Origin: Saccharopolyspora gloriosae
GTDB lineage: Bacteria > Actinomycetota > Actinomycetes > Mycobacteriales > Pseudonocardiaceae
DNA: 64,000 nucleotides
Assembly: GCF_022828475.1 (NCBI RefSeq)
Contig: NZ_CP059557.1
Coordinates: 3,891,470 to 3,955,469, forward strand
Direction: 5' to 3'
Positions within the stretch are counted from its first letter, which is position 1; every line of letters begins with the position of its first letter. The translations under genes were made by a program, and so were the position numbers. Of the stretch, positions 47,946 through 57,484 are shown one piece after another. A model generated the notes under the pieces. The model made no database searches and was not told the origin of the DNA. It worked only from the letters and a program-made list of their open reading frames with translations.

Positions 47946-48989
47946 TCACCGGGTGCCGGGGGCCACCGCGGTGGACGGCTCCCACTCCGACACCGACCCG
48001 GTGATCAGCAGTTCCGCCGGTGCCAGCCGGGGCGTGGGAGGCACCGGCGTGCCGTAGCCGATCCGCAGCACCGCCTGCGGTTCCAGCGCACCGCCGAGCA
48101 TCGAGCGCAGTTCGTGGCGCGTCTCCCGCACCTCGATCACCTGCGAGAGCATCGAGGTGGACAATCCGAGTGAGGTCGCCGTGAGCAGCAGCCGCTGCAG
48201 CGCTTCCCCCGCCTCCAGCTCGGGATGCCTGCCCTGGCTGTAGGTGCACAGCACGAACGTCAACGGGTCGTCCTCGAAATCCTTGCCCGGTACTCGCGGA
48301 CGTTCCCGGCCACCGGAGAAGTCCCGCAGCACCCACTCGTCCTGCGCCTCCCGCGTCGGTCCGGCCGAGGACGCCTGCACGCCCTCCGGAGCTCCCTCCC
48401 GAAGCCCGGTCCACGCCGCCATCTCCGCGCGGAATTCCGCGCTGCGCAGCTGCTCGTCGTGCGCCCTGCGCACCATGCCGAGCAGGCTGGCGCGTTGCGG
48501 CCGTTCGATGACGTGCAACCAGGCGTGCTCCACGGCCACGGAGCCGCACAGCGCGTTGCGGTGCACCTTCGGCACCGGGGTCGGCAGGAACGGGCGCCGG
48601 TTCGTGCGGCGGGTGGTGATGGCGCGCAGCAACTCGGACTGCTCCGTGCCCACCCGCATCGAGCCGCCGCGGCGCACCTCGGCGAGCAGGGTGGGCTCGG
48701 CCACGCGCGGCATCAAGGTCACCAGCGGCCGCAGCCCTACGTGTTCCAGCGCGAGCCGCAGGTTGTACAGCGCGGCGCCGCAGCCGATCCGCAGCTCACG
48801 ATCGTCCGGGTCGGTGGCGGGCATCCGCCGCTGCGGGTCCGCGTGCAGTTCGATCACGTCGGGGGTCACCCGGAACCGCCAGGGTTGCCGGTTGTGCAGC
48901 GACGGCGCACGGCCCGCCAGCCGCACCACCTGCTCGACCTGCTCCGGCGCCAGCCCCAGCGCCGACGGGAAACCCGACACGCCCTCCAT
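47946..48989 (-). CDS. Acg-family nitroreductase-like protein
   Basis: A 347-residue protein of the duplicated nitroreductase (Acg/Rv2032) family. It begins AGRAPSLHNRQPWRF (about 27-41), the family's FMN-site signature, and includes ITTRRTNRRPF and the second-half segment SLGLSTSMLSQVIEV. Some members sequester flavin and lack reductase activity. In mycobacteria they belong to dormancy/redox regulons; here no such regulator is adjacent. The ATG at 48989 follows AAGGGACGAGCTC. Confidence 0.82.
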   Translation of the reverse strand: MEGVSGFPSALGLAPEQVEQVVRLAGRAPSLHNRQPWRFRVTPDVIELHADPQRRMPATDPDDRELRIGCGAALYNLRLALEHVGLRPLVTLMPRVAEPTLLAEVRRGGSMRVGTEQSELLRAITTRRTNRRPFLPTPVPKVHRNALCGSVAVEHAWLHVIERPQRASLLGMVRRAHDEQLRSAEFRAEMAAWTGLREGAPEGVQASSAGPTREAQDEWVLRDFSGGRERPRVPGKDFEDDPLTFVLCTYSQGRHPELEAGEALQRLLLTATSLGLSTSMLSQVIEVRETRHELRSMLGGALEPQAVLRIGYGTPVPPTPRLAPAELLITGSVSEWEPSTAVAPGTR

Positions 48990-49124
48990 GAGCTCGTCCC
49001 TTCGCGACCTGGCGCAGCTGCCCGACCTGCCCCCTCGATCCACGATGCAGGGCGAAGCGGGGCGCCTGACATGGGCCAAAGTCCCGCATCGGGCGTGCCG
49101 ATCACCGAACAGCGACGGCTCGGG

Positions 49125-49322
49125 TCAGGCCGGTTGGGGCAGCCGCCTGCCGGTGGCGGTGAACCTCGCCGCCGTGGCTTGGTAGCAGGGGCGGCAGACT
49201 TCGCCGGTCGAGGTCATCGTGAGCTGCGGGCTCAGCACGCGAAGTCCGTGCTCGGGTGTTTCCTGGCAGATCCCGTGGTGCCCGGCTTGGCGGCACAGGC
49301 AGGTGCACAAAGCGTCCATCAT
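49125..49322 (-). CDS. Small Cys-rich hypothetical protein
   Basis: A 65-residue protein with six cysteines in two groups (LCTCLCRQAGHHGIC and EVCRPCYQ), typical of a small metal-binding protein. The start ATG ATG (49322/49319) has TTGGAGGA directly before it, a strong site. It lies 135 bases upstream of the nitroreductase gene on the same strand and may be co-transcribed. I do not recognise the family. Confidence 0.55.
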   Translation of the reverse strand: MMDALCTCLCRQAGHHGICQETPEHGLRVLSPQLTMTSTGEVCRPCYQATAARFTATGRRLPQPA

Positions 49323-49591
49323 TCCTCCAACGGGAGCGTTGGTCCACAGTGGACATTTGATCGCGTTCGCCGTCACCGCCCTTGATTCCGGGCGAGGACG
49401 GCCACGACGACCGCCGCCGGGGCGGGCGTCACGGGGCGAGAGCGAATTTCACCGCCCCGTGACGCCCGAACTCCCGTCCGGCCGCTCAACACGTCCGGGA
49501 ACGGCGCCTCTGCAGAACGATCTTTCGGCCTGTCAGCGGTAGGGCCGCTGAGGTTCCGATGAACGACCGCAGATCAGTCCGGTGAACTCCT

Positions 49592-51364
49592 TCAATCCTT
49601 GATCGTGCACAGCGCCGCGCCCTGGGACACGGAGTCGCCCGGAGCCGCGGTGAGACCGGTGACCGTGCCGTCCTTGTGCGCGGTCACGGGGTTCTCCATC
49701 TTCATCGCCTCCAGCACCCCGATGAGGTCACCGCCGGCGACCTGCTGGCCCTCCTCCACGGCGAGCTTGATCAGGGTGCCCTGCATCGGCGCCGTCACTG
49801 CGTCCCCGGACACCGAAGCCCCGGCACCGCCGGTGGCGCGCTTGCGCGGCTTCTTCTTCGCCGCACCGGCGCCCGCAGCAGCGCCCGCACCCAGCTCGGC
49901 GGGCAGCGAAACCTCGACGCGGCGGCCGTCGACCTCGACCACGACCGTCCGACGCGGCGCGGCCTCCTCCTCCGGAGGGACCGAATCCGCGAACGGGGCC
50001 AGCTGGTTGTCGAACTCGGTCTCGATCCACCGCGTGTGCACGGTGAACGACTCCGCGCCGGATTCGGCGACGTAGGCCGGGTCTCGCAGCACCGTGCGGT
50101 GGAACGGCAGCACCGTCGCGATGCCCTCGACCTGCATCTCCTCCAGCACCCGGCGGGACCGGGCGATGGCCTGAGCGCGGTCGGCGCCGGTGACGATGAC
50201 CTTCGCCAGCAGCGAATCGAACTGGCCGCCGATCACGCTGCCCGACTCCACCCCGGCGTCCACGCGCACGCCCGGTCCCGCCGGTGCGACGAAACGGGTG
50301 ACCGTGCCCGGCGCGGGAAGGAAGTTGCGGCCCGGGTCCTCACCGTTGATCCGGAACTCGATGGAGTGCCCGATCGGCGTCGGATCCTCGTCGAGGCGCA
50401 GGTGCTCGCCCGCGGCGATGCGGAACTGCTCGGCGACCAGGTCCAGGCCGGTGGTCTCCTCCGAGACCGGGTGCTCGACCTGCAACCGGGTGTTGACCTC
50501 CAGGAACGAGATCGTGCCGTCCGCGCCGACGAGGAACTCCACCGTCCCCGCGCCGTGATAGCCGGCCTGCGCGCAGATGTCGCGGGCGGCCGTGTGGATC
50601 TGCGCGCGCTGCGCCTCGCTGAGGAACGGCGCGGGCGCCTCCTCCACCAGCTTCTGGTGCCTGCGCTGCAACGAGCAGTCGCGGGTGCCGACCACGATCA
50701 CCTTGCCGTGCTGGTCGGCGAGGACCTGTGCCTCCACGTGGCGCGGCCGGTCCAGGTAGCGCTCCACGAAGCACTCGCCGCGGCCGAAGGCCGACACCGC
50801 CTCGCGCACCGCGGAGTCGAACAGCTCCGGGATCTCCTCCAGCGTCCGGGCCACCTTGAGCCCGCGACCGCCGCCGCCGAACGCGGCTTTGATGGCCACC
50901 GGCAGCCCGTGCTCCTTCGCGAACGCGACGATCTCATCGGCGTCGGCGACCGGATCTTTGGTGCCCGGCACCAGCGGGGCGCCCGCGGCCAGCGCGATGC
51001 GCCGCGCGGTGACCTTGTCGCCGAGATCCCGGATCGCCTGCGGTGTCGGGCCGATCCACACCAGCCCCGCGTCCAGCACGGCCTGCGCGAAGTCGGCGTT
51101 CTCGGACAGGAACCCGTATCCCGGATGCACCGCGTCGGCCCCGGCGCGGTGCGCGGCCGAGATCACCTTCTCGAAGTCCAGGTAGGACTCGCTCGCGGTG
51201 GCGCCGCCGAGCGCGAACGCCTCGTCCGCCAGCCGCACGAACACCGCGTCGGCGTCCGGTTCCGCGTAAACGGCCACCGAGGCGATGCCGGCGTCACGGC
51301 ACGCCCGCACCACTCGGACCGCGATCTCGCCGCGGTTGGCCACCAGAACCTTCTTCAACCCCAT
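49592..51364 (-). CDS. accA3: Acyl-CoA carboxylase alpha (biotin) subunit
   Basis: A 590-residue fusion of biotin carboxylase and biotin carrier domains. [14 protein letters not shown] opens the carboxylase, [11 protein letters not shown]-like glycine loop ([12 protein letters not shown]) binds ATP, and the EAMKMENP motif near the C-terminus carries the biotinyl-Lys at about 555. The Ala/Lys/Gly-rich hinge before the carrier domain ([13 protein letters not shown]) is typical of actinobacterial AccA3. It serves several beta subunits, and here pairs with AccD to make methylmalonyl-CoA and malonyl-CoA. GTG 51373 is an alternative start. The gene symbol is given by analogy. Confidence 0.85.
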   Translation of the reverse strand: MGLKKVLVANRGEIAVRVVRACRDAGIASVAVYAEPDADAVFVRLADEAFALGGATASESYLDFEKVISAAHRAGADAVHPGYGFLSENADFAQAVLDAGLVWIGPTPQAIRDLGDKVTARRIALAAGAPLVPGTKDPVADADEIVAFAKEHGLPVAIKAAFGGGGRGLKVARTLEEIPELFDSAVREAVSAFGRGECFVERYLDRPRHVEAQVLADQHGKVIVVGTRDCSLQRRHQKLVEEAPAPFLSEAQRAQIHTAARDICAQAGYHGAGTVEFLVGADGTISFLEVNTRLQVEHPVSEETTGLDLVAEQFRIAAGEHLRLDEDPTPIGHSIEFRINGEDPGRNFLPAPGTVTRFVAPAGPGVRVDAGVESGSVIGGQFDSLLAKVIVTGADRAQAIARSRRVLEEMQVEGIATVLPFHRTVLRDPAYVAESGAESFTVHTRWIETEFDNQLAPFADSVPPEEEAAPRRTVVVEVDGRRVEVSLPAELGAGAAAGAGAAKKKPRKRATGGAGASVSGDAVTAPMQGTLIKLAVEEGQQVAGGDLIGVLEAMKMENPVTAHKDGTVTGLTAAPGDSVSQGAALCTIKD

Positions 51365-51476
51365 GGTGTTCACACCATCCCTGTCCGCAGTGGTCTTGTC
51401 TCGGCGGATCCCGCTGCGGGGGATCGCCGGGTCGGTACGCGGACGCCGCGCGCGGCGACGTCCGGGTCGGCCCGCA

Positions 51477-51773
51477 TCAGCGCGGCCGGGTGGAGTAGCG
51501 CCACGCACCCCTGCCGGGACGCGGCGCGGCCTGCGCCGGGCCGTGCCGCAGCCGGTCCCCTCGCGAGGCCCAGTACGAAACCGGTGCCTCCGGTTCGGCC
51601 GCTTCGCCGCTCGCGCTGAACGCGGCGAGCGTCGCGGTCAGCGCGGCGATCTCGGCGTCGGTGGGCTTGCCGCGCAGGACGCGCAGCACCGGGCGCCGAT
51701 CCGGGCCGGTGCCGTCGTCCTCGCCGCGCACCACGCTGAGCTCCGGCGGTGCGCCCTCGTCCGAGCTGCTCAT
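51477..51773 (-). CDS. accE: Acyl-CoA carboxylase epsilon subunit
   Basis: A 98-residue AccE-type small subunit. The family core [22 protein letters not shown] lies at about 30-51, and the C-terminal [11 protein letters not shown] with a basic tail is characteristic. It stabilises and activates the AccA3-AccD complex. It lies 13 bases after accD and 112 bases before accA on one strand. Confidence 0.85.
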   Translation of the reverse strand: MSSSDEGAPPELSVVRGEDDGTGPDRRPVLRVLRGKPTDAEIAALTATLAAFSASGEAAEPEAPVSYWASRGDRLRHGPAQAAPRPGRGAWRYSTRPR

Positions 51774-51786
51774 GTTCCGGCCCTCC

Positions 51787-53424
51787 TCACAGCGGGATGT
51801 TGCCGTGCTTCTTCGCGGGCAGGGATTCGCGCTTGTCGGAGAGCATCCGCAGCGAACGCGCCAGGTAGCCGCGCGTGTGCGAGGGCGGGATGACCGAGTC
51901 GACGTAGCCGCGTTCGGCGGCGACGTAGGGGTTGCAGAGGGTGTCCTCGTACTCCTGCTGCAACTGCGCGCGCAGCGCCTCGACGTCCTCACCGTTCTCG
52001 GCGGCTTCGGCGAGCCTGCGCCGGTAGAGGATGTTCGCCGCGCCCTGCGCGCCCATCACCGCGATCTGCGCGGTCGGCCACGCCAGGTTGATGTCGGCGC
52101 CCAGGTGCTTGGAGCCCATCACGTCGTAGGCACCGCCGTAGGCCTTCCGGATGATCACCGTGACGAGCGGGACGGTGGCCTCGGCGTAGGCGTAGAGCAG
52201 CTTCGCGCCGCGCCGGATGATGCCGTTCCACTCCTGGTCGGTGCCGGGCAGGAAACCGGGCACGTCCACGAAGGTCAGCACCGGGATGTTGAACGCGTCG
52301 CAGGTGCGCACGAACCGCGCGGCCTTCTCGCCGGCGTCGATGTCGAGGGTGCCTGCCATCTGCGTGGGCTGGTTGGCGACCACCCCGACGCTGCGCCCCT
52401 CGACCCGGCCGTAGCCGACCACGATGTTCGGCGCGAACAGCGCGGAGACCTCCAGGAACTCGCCCTCGTCGAGGACCTTGGCGAGGACTTCCTTGACGTC
52501 GTAGGGCTGGTTCGGCGAGTCCGGCACCAGGGTGTCGAGTTCGAGGTCGGTTTCCCCGACGTTGTCCGCGATGGAACCGGACTCGGGATCGGCGTCGAAC
52601 GCGGGCGCCTCGGAGAGGTTGTTCGAGGGCAGGAACGAGAGCAGTTCCTTGACGTAGTCGATCGCGTCCTGCTCATCGGAGGCCAGGTAGTGCGCGTTGC
52701 CGGAACGGGAGTTGTGCGTGCGGGCACCACCGAGGTCCTCGAACGTCACCTCCTCACCGGTCACCGTCTTGATCACGTCCGGGCCGGTGATGAACATGTG
52801 TGAGGTCTGGTCGACCATCACGGTGAAGTCGGTGATCGCGGGCGAATACACCGCGCCGCCCGCGCACGGGCCGACGACCAGCGAGATCTGCGGGATCACG
52901 CCGGAGGCGTGGGTATTGCGCTTGAAGATCTCCGCGTAGAGGCCGAGCGCGGCCACGCCCTCCTGGATGCGGGCACCACCGGAGTCGTTGATGCCGACCA
53001 GCGGGCACCCGATCTTGAGCGCCAGGTCCATCACCTTGACGATCTTCTCGCCGAAGACCTCGCCCAGCGAGCCGCCGAACACGGTGAAGTCCTGCGAGAA
53101 CACGCAGATCTTGCGGCCGTCGACCGTGCCGTAACCGGTGACCACACCGTCGCCGTAGGGGCGGTCGGCGTCCAGCCCGAAGTTCGTCGAGCGGTGCCGG
53201 GCGTGCTCGTCGAGCTCCACGAAAGAACCTTCGTCGAGCAGCAGGTCGATGCGCTCGCGAGCGGTCAGCTTGCCCTTGGCGTGCTGGCGCTCGATCGCGC
53301 GGTCGGACCCCGCGTGCACCGCCTCGTGATTGCGCCGGTACAGATCCGCCAGCCGACCGGCGGTCGTGTGGATGTCCGGCTCTTCCGCCGGCGGCACGCC
53401 CACCGGTTCCGTCGCGCTGCTCAT
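51787..53424 (-). CDS. accD5: Acyl-CoA (propionyl-CoA) carboxylase beta subunit, AccD5-like
   Basis: A 545-residue carboxyltransferase. N-terminal [27 protein letters not shown] (oxyanion loop in the first half), [12 protein letters not shown], and the second-half [14 protein letters not shown] and [11 protein letters not shown] motifs are all intact. The length and first-gene position with accE match AccD5/PccB, which prefers propionyl-CoA. That would suit a steroid degrader, which makes propionyl-CoA from side chain and HsaG. It is the first gene of accD-accE-accA. Confidence 0.87.
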   Translation of the reverse strand: MSSATEPVGVPPAEEPDIHTTAGRLADLYRRNHEAVHAGSDRAIERQHAKGKLTARERIDLLLDEGSFVELDEHARHRSTNFGLDADRPYGDGVVTGYGTVDGRKICVFSQDFTVFGGSLGEVFGEKIVKVMDLALKIGCPLVGINDSGGARIQEGVAALGLYAEIFKRNTHASGVIPQISLVVGPCAGGAVYSPAITDFTVMVDQTSHMFITGPDVIKTVTGEEVTFEDLGGARTHNSRSGNAHYLASDEQDAIDYVKELLSFLPSNNLSEAPAFDADPESGSIADNVGETDLELDTLVPDSPNQPYDVKEVLAKVLDEGEFLEVSALFAPNIVVGYGRVEGRSVGVVANQPTQMAGTLDIDAGEKAARFVRTCDAFNIPVLTFVDVPGFLPGTDQEWNGIIRRGAKLLYAYAEATVPLVTVIIRKAYGGAYDVMGSKHLGADINLAWPTAQIAVMGAQGAANILYRRRLAEAAENGEDVEALRAQLQQEYEDTLCNPYVAAERGYVDSVIPPSHTRGYLARSLRMLSDKRESLPAKKHGNIPL

Positions 53425-53740
53425 CGCTCCTGCGACCCGCCATTCCTTGCTCGTGGACGACTTCCGTGGCCGTGGCCCGGCTCGCCGGTCGCGGCCTCGT
53501 CGCGAGCCGCCCGCACTCCGGGCACTCCGAGGGACCGCGCCGTTGCGCGCCGCCGCACGACCGGAACCCGTACGTCCGCGCCGCCCGGGTCCCCCGTTCG
53601 GAGGTTAGTTCGAGCGCACCCGGCCAGTCAACCGAGAAGTGATCCCGCCCTAGCCTCCATCCAGCCCCAAAAGACCTAGAAAAACGCCGTCCCGGTTGCG
53701 AGAAGTGAACAGCGGCTAGCACGCACGGCACAAGAAGCGC
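53425..53740. other. Gap upstream of accD
   Basis: The 316 bases between the accD start and the next gene's end should hold the carboxylase promoter. I see no clear gene or hairpin. A repetitive C/G-rich patch lies near 53465-53600. Confidence 0.35.
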
Positions 53741-54919
53741 TCATGGACCGCTGGTGAACATGAGTGCCGCGCCGACTCGCCGCACGGCTTCGGGGGCGCG
53801 CACCGTGCCGGTCCGCGCCATGTCGTTGGCCAGCGTCAACGTGGCCTGCACCAGGACTCGCGCGGTGGCCGGATCGAGCTCCGGCCGCACCTCCCGCAGC
53901 AGCGACACCCATTCCGTGACGTATTCGCGCTGGGTCTGCCGCGCCCGGTGCCGTTCATGGTCCGGGAGGTGTCCTACTTCGCCGACCAGAATGTCGATGA
54001 ATCCGCCGTGGTCGAGCGCGAAGGTGATGTAGGACCACAGCAGCTCTCGCAGCGCCTCCCCCGCGTCGCCAGAGCGGACCAGCGTGCGGCCGAGGTCGAT
54101 CTCCAGCCACGCCGAGCCTCGGGTGATCACCGCGTCGAGCAGTTCCTGCTTGCTGGCGAAGTGGTTGTAGACGCTGGGACCGGCGATGCCCACCTCAGCC
54201 CCGATCTCCTCGGTGGTGACGGCCGCGTAGCCGCGTTCGGCGAACAGCCGGGTCGCCGCCGACAACAGCTGCCGCCGCCGAGACGCGCCGCCGCGTTGCA
54301 GCAGCAGCGCGTCGGCGTCCGGGCTCGCGGCGCCACGACCGGAGACCAGCGGCGGCAGGTCGACGATCGTGAACACCACATCCCGCAGCAGCTCCTCGAA
54401 CTGGGCGCGCGGCAGCTCGACGTGGTGGTAGGAGGGACTAGTCAGCGCGCTGAACAGGCACCAGCCGCGGAACCGGGCGTCGTCCTCGCCCAGGTCCGGG
54501 CGCCAGGCCCGCGCGAGGTCGGCGAGCCCGCCCGCGACGACCCGCAGCTGGTTCTTGAGCTCGTCGCGGTCCTCGGCGGGCAGGTGCCGGGCCTCGCGTT
54601 GCCAGAGCACGCCGAGCTCGCGGTGATCGAGCGCGGCCGCGGCCAGTTCGCGCACCACCGCGTCGAGATCGGCCGACCGGGCGTCGAGCACCTGCTCGAA
54701 GGGCTGCAGGTGGGTGAGCACAACGCGCCGCAGCAGCAGCTGCTTGCCCTTGAAGTGCCGGTACAGCGCCGACGGGCCGACTCCGACGGCCTCGGCGATG
54801 TCGCTGACGCCGACCCGCGCGTAGCCCTGTTCGTAGAACAGGCGGGAGGCGGCGGAGAGGATGAGCTCGCGCCGATTTCGCGGGCGGATTCCGCCCGGCC
54901 TCGTCTCCGCCACTGCCAC
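53741..54919 (-). CDS. Tandem double TetR-family regulator
   Basis: A 392-residue protein with two complete TetR units. The first helix-turn-helix (17-62, core VSDIAEAVGVGPSALYRHF) is followed by a ligand domain to about 195. A second DNA-binding module (215-261, core TTEEIGAEVGIAGPSVYNHF) with its own ligand domain follows. Normal TetR proteins have about 200 residues and form dimers, so this may be a built-in pseudo-dimer with two different half-site preferences. It is divergent from an enoyl-CoA-hydratase-like gene and likely controls it. Related double-TetR proteins exist in mycobacteria; ligand and targets are unknown. Confidence 0.83.
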   Translation of the reverse strand: MAVAETRPGGIRPRNRRELILSAASRLFYEQGYARVGVSDIAEAVGVGPSALYRHFKGKQLLLRRVVLTHLQPFEQVLDARSADLDAVVRELAAAALDHRELGVLWQREARHLPAEDRDELKNQLRVVAGGLADLARAWRPDLGEDDARFRGWCLFSALTSPSYHHVELPRAQFEELLRDVVFTIVDLPPLVSGRGAASPDADALLLQRGGASRRRQLLSAATRLFAERGYAAVTTEEIGAEVGIAGPSVYNHFASKQELLDAVITRGSAWLEIDLGRTLVRSGDAGEALRELLWSYITFALDHGGFIDILVGEVGHLPDHERHRARQTQREYVTEWVSLLREVRPELDPATARVLVQATLTLANDMARTGTVRAPEAVRRVGAALMFTSGP

Positions 54920-55123
54920 GACCTCCCGGCACGTCCTCGGCCCGTCACGGTGTTCGCCGCGGCGGTTTCGGCACAGGATAGGCCGCGATTCCGAACGAAC
55001 AGGTCACGCGCGGTGCAAGCCCGCTCACATCTCCGCGATCGTGGATTACAGTCAGTCCTGACCGCCAACCAGGGAGGCGTGCGCGCCACCGGTCAGTCCC
55101 CGAGCCGCAAGGAGAGCCCGGTC

Positions 55124-55918
55124 ATGACGACCTCCGCAGGGATCCGCAGCACCACCGACCACGGCGTGCGCACCGTCCACCTCGCACGACCCGAACTGCG
55201 CAACGCCATGGACGGCGCGATGTTCGCCGCCTACTACACCGCGCTCGTCGAGGCCGACGCCGATCCCGAGGTCCGGGCCATCGTCGTCACCGGCGACGGC
55301 GACTGGTTCTGCAGCGGAGCCGCACCCGACACGCTGCACCTGCTGGCCGGAGATGACGCGCCCGACCTGGAAACCTCGCTCGGGCACCCGCCGCACCTGC
55401 CGATGACCCTGCGCAAGCCGTTGATCGCGGCGATCAACGGTGGAGCCGCCGGGCTCGGGCTCGCCCAAGCGCTGTTCGCCGACGTGCGGTTCCTCGCCGA
55501 CGGCGCCCGGCTGTCCACCGCGTTCAGCAAGCTGGGCCTCATCGGCGAGTACGGCACCGCGTGGCTGCTGCCCAGGCTCGTCGGGGTGGCCTCGGCGATG
55601 GATCTGCTGCTGTCGGCGCGCAAGGTCGAGGCCGCGGAGGCGAAGGAACTCGGCCTGGTGCAGCGCGTGCTGCCACAGCCCGACGTGCTGGCCGCGGCCC
55701 AGGACTACGCCCGCGAACTGGCCGCGAACTGCTCACCCCGCTCGATGGCGGTGATCAAGCAGCAGGTGTGGCGTGGCTTGGATCTCGACGGTCCGCAGGC
55801 CGTCTCGGAGTCGGTGCGGCTGATGGTCGAGTCGCTGAGCGCACCGGATTTCCAAGCGGCAGTGCGCGGTCTCGGGCAGCGCGGCCCGGTGGCATTCCCC
55901 CCTCTCGGTCAGGTGTGA
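55124..55918 (+). CDS. Enoyl-CoA hydratase/isomerase homologue lacking canonical glutamates
   Basis: A 264-residue crotonase-fold protein. The two glutamates of typical hydratases are replaced: the GGGCELA position is GLGLAQA (Ala114) and the second is STAFSKLG (Phe134). A Glu further on (Glu142, IGEYGTAW) may serve another reaction. The oxyanion-hole segments FCSGAAP and GGAAGLG remain, so acyl-CoA binding is likely. The reaction could be isomerisation, hydrolysis or a specialised hydration. The ATG at 55124 has AAGGAGAG upstream. It is divergent from the double TetR gene and precedes the DUF2236 gene. Confidence 0.75.
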   Translation: MTTSAGIRSTTDHGVRTVHLARPELRNAMDGAMFAAYYTALVEADADPEVRAIVVTGDGDWFCSGAAPDTLHLLAGDDAPDLETSLGHPPHLPMTLRKPLIAAINGGAAGLGLAQALFADVRFLADGARLSTAFSKLGLIGEYGTAWLLPRLVGVASAMDLLLSARKVEAAEAKELGLVQRVLPQPDVLAAAQDYARELAANCSPRSMAVIKQQVWRGLDLDGPQAVSESVRLMVESLSAPDFQAAVRGLGQRGPVAFPPLGQV

Positions 55919-56000
55919 GCGATTCCCGTCACGCCCCGAGTGCGCGCGTCGTTGCACAGTCGGAGGGCTCGGCTCGACCGGGCCGCAAGGGAGGTTGGAC

Positions 56001-56909
56001 ATGGCACGCACCTGGCTGCGGCGCATCGCGGAACTGGACCCGGTCACCGACCATCACGAGATCTACCGCATCTCCATCGGCTACGAGTTCCCCTTCGACT
56101 ACCAGCGGGCGCTGGAGTTCGCCCTGTTCCGGACCTATTGCGTGCCGAGCATCTCGGCGCTGCTGGCCGCGACGGGCGAATTCGAGAAGCGCCCCCAGCA
56201 ACGTTACGACGACACCGCGCTGCTGATGGCCGAGATCGCCGAGCACGGCTACGCCTCCGAACGCGGCAAGCAGGCGCTGCGCACCGTCAACCGGGCGCAC
56301 GGGCGCTACGTCATCTCCAACGACGACATGCTCTACGTGCTCTCGACCTTCGTCTACGACCCGATCGACTGGATCGACCGGTTCGGGTGGCGGCCGCTGC
56401 ACCAGCACGAGCGGGATGCGGGCTTCTACTACTTCCAAGCCGTCGGCAAACGCATGGGAATCAAGAACATTCCGCCGACGTACGCCGACTTCCGCCGGTT
56501 CAAGGCGGACTACGAACGCGAGCATTTCCGCTACAACGACACCAACCACATGATCGGCCGCTACACCTTGGACCTGTTCTGCTCGTGGTTCCCGAAGCCG
56601 CTGCGCCCATCGGTGTCGCTGGCGGTCCGGGCACTGCTGGACGAGCCGATGCTCACCGCCTTCGGCTTCCGCGCCGCGCCCGGATGGGTCACCAAGGCGG
56701 CGCACGGCGCGTTGCAGCTGCGCGCGGCCGTGGTGCGGCGGATGCCGGAACGCACCGAGTCCAAGTTGGCGCAGGACTCGGGCAACAGCACCTACCCGAA
56801 TTATCCGCGCGGATACACCCCCGCCGACCTCGGTGCTCCGGCGCCGAGCGGCATCGACCCCAAGTGGCTCCGCTCCGGCGGCTGCCCGGTGCCGCAGGGG
56901 AAGGACTGA
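56001..56909 (+). CDS. DUF2236/MpaB-type oxygenase-like protein
   Basis: A 302-residue DUF2236 protein (the family of fungal MpaB and actinobacterial rubber oxygenase Lcp relatives). Family marks are NRAHGRYVISNDDMLYVLSTF and YDPIDWIDRFGW (about 97-130). Histidines that could hold heme are in RAHGRY, LHQHERD and TNHMIG. It is helix-rich and lacks a signal peptide. MpaB relatives cleave isoprenoid double bonds, which would suit terpenoid or sterol chemistry, but no function is shown. ATG 56001 has GGGAGGTTGGAC before it. Confidence 0.75.
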   Translation: MARTWLRRIAELDPVTDHHEIYRISIGYEFPFDYQRALEFALFRTYCVPSISALLAATGEFEKRPQQRYDDTALLMAEIAEHGYASERGKQALRTVNRAHGRYVISNDDMLYVLSTFVYDPIDWIDRFGWRPLHQHERDAGFYYFQAVGKRMGIKNIPPTYADFRRFKADYEREHFRYNDTNHMIGRYTLDLFCSWFPKPLRPSVSLAVRALLDEPMLTAFGFRAAPGWVTKAAHGALQLRAAVVRRMPERTESKLAQDSGNSTYPNYPRGYTPADLGAPAPSGIDPKWLRSGGCPVPQGKD

Positions 56910-56918
56910 ACGAAGCGG

Positions 56919-56965
56919 GCGAACGGACCGTTCGTCCGATCCCATTGGGCAAACGGTCCGTTCAC
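56919..56965. repeat. Single 47-bp palindromic repeat
   Basis: One unit (GCGAACGGACCGTTCG, then AAACGGTCCGTTCAC as the other arm) lies nine bases after the DUF2236 gene and before the convergent ars operon. Its placement is that of a terminator; arms match the six-copy arrays. Confidence 0.75.
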
Positions 56966-57067
56966 TCCACAACCGAAGCACGCCCGCGAGCCTTGTCGCC
57001 GGGAGCTTTTGCGCGCCACCGCCGGCGCGGTGTTCTCGCGCCGCAGCTCCCGGCCGCGAGTCGTTGA

Positions 57068-57484
57068 TCAGCGCCTGTCCAGTTCGGCCAGGAGGCCGCG
57101 TACTCGCTGGTCGATGTCGTCTCGGATGACTCGGACGTCCTCGATCCGCTTGCCTGCCGGGTCGGTCAGCTCCCAGTCGAGGTACCGCTTTCCGGGGAAG
57201 ACGGGGCAGGCGTCACCGCAGCCCATCGTGATCACAACGTCAGCCGCGACTACTGCTCCGGTCGTGAGTTTCCTCGGCACCTCCTGCGAAAGGTCGATGC
57301 CGAGTTCGAGCATCGCCTCGTAGACGGCCGGGTTGATGGTCTCGGCGGGGTCCGACCCGGCGGAACGAACGACGACCTTGCCGTGGGCATGGTGTTGCAG
57401 CAGCGCGGCGGCCATCTGGGAGCGGCCCGCGTTGTGCACGCAGACGAACAGAACCTCGGGCAAGGCGTCTCCTGGGAAGGTCAT
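57068..57484 (-). CDS. arsC: Arsenate reductase, low-molecular-weight phosphatase type
   Basis: A 138-residue arsenate reductase of the tyrosine-phosphatase fold. The active loop CVHNAGRS starts at Cys15, and Cys89 and Cys93 (GCGDACP) form the redox pair. In actinobacteria such enzymes use thioredoxin or mycothiol/mycoredoxin. It makes arsenite for export by Acr3, whose stop overlaps its start (ATGA). It is last of the arsR-acr3-arsC operon. Confidence 0.9.
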   Translation of the reverse strand: MTFPGDALPEVLFVCVHNAGRSQMAAALLQHHAHGKVVVRSAGSDPAETINPAVYEAMLELGIDLSQEVPRKLTTGAVVAADVVITMGCGDACPVFPGKRYLDWELTDPAGKRIEDVRVIRDDIDQRVRGLLAELDRR

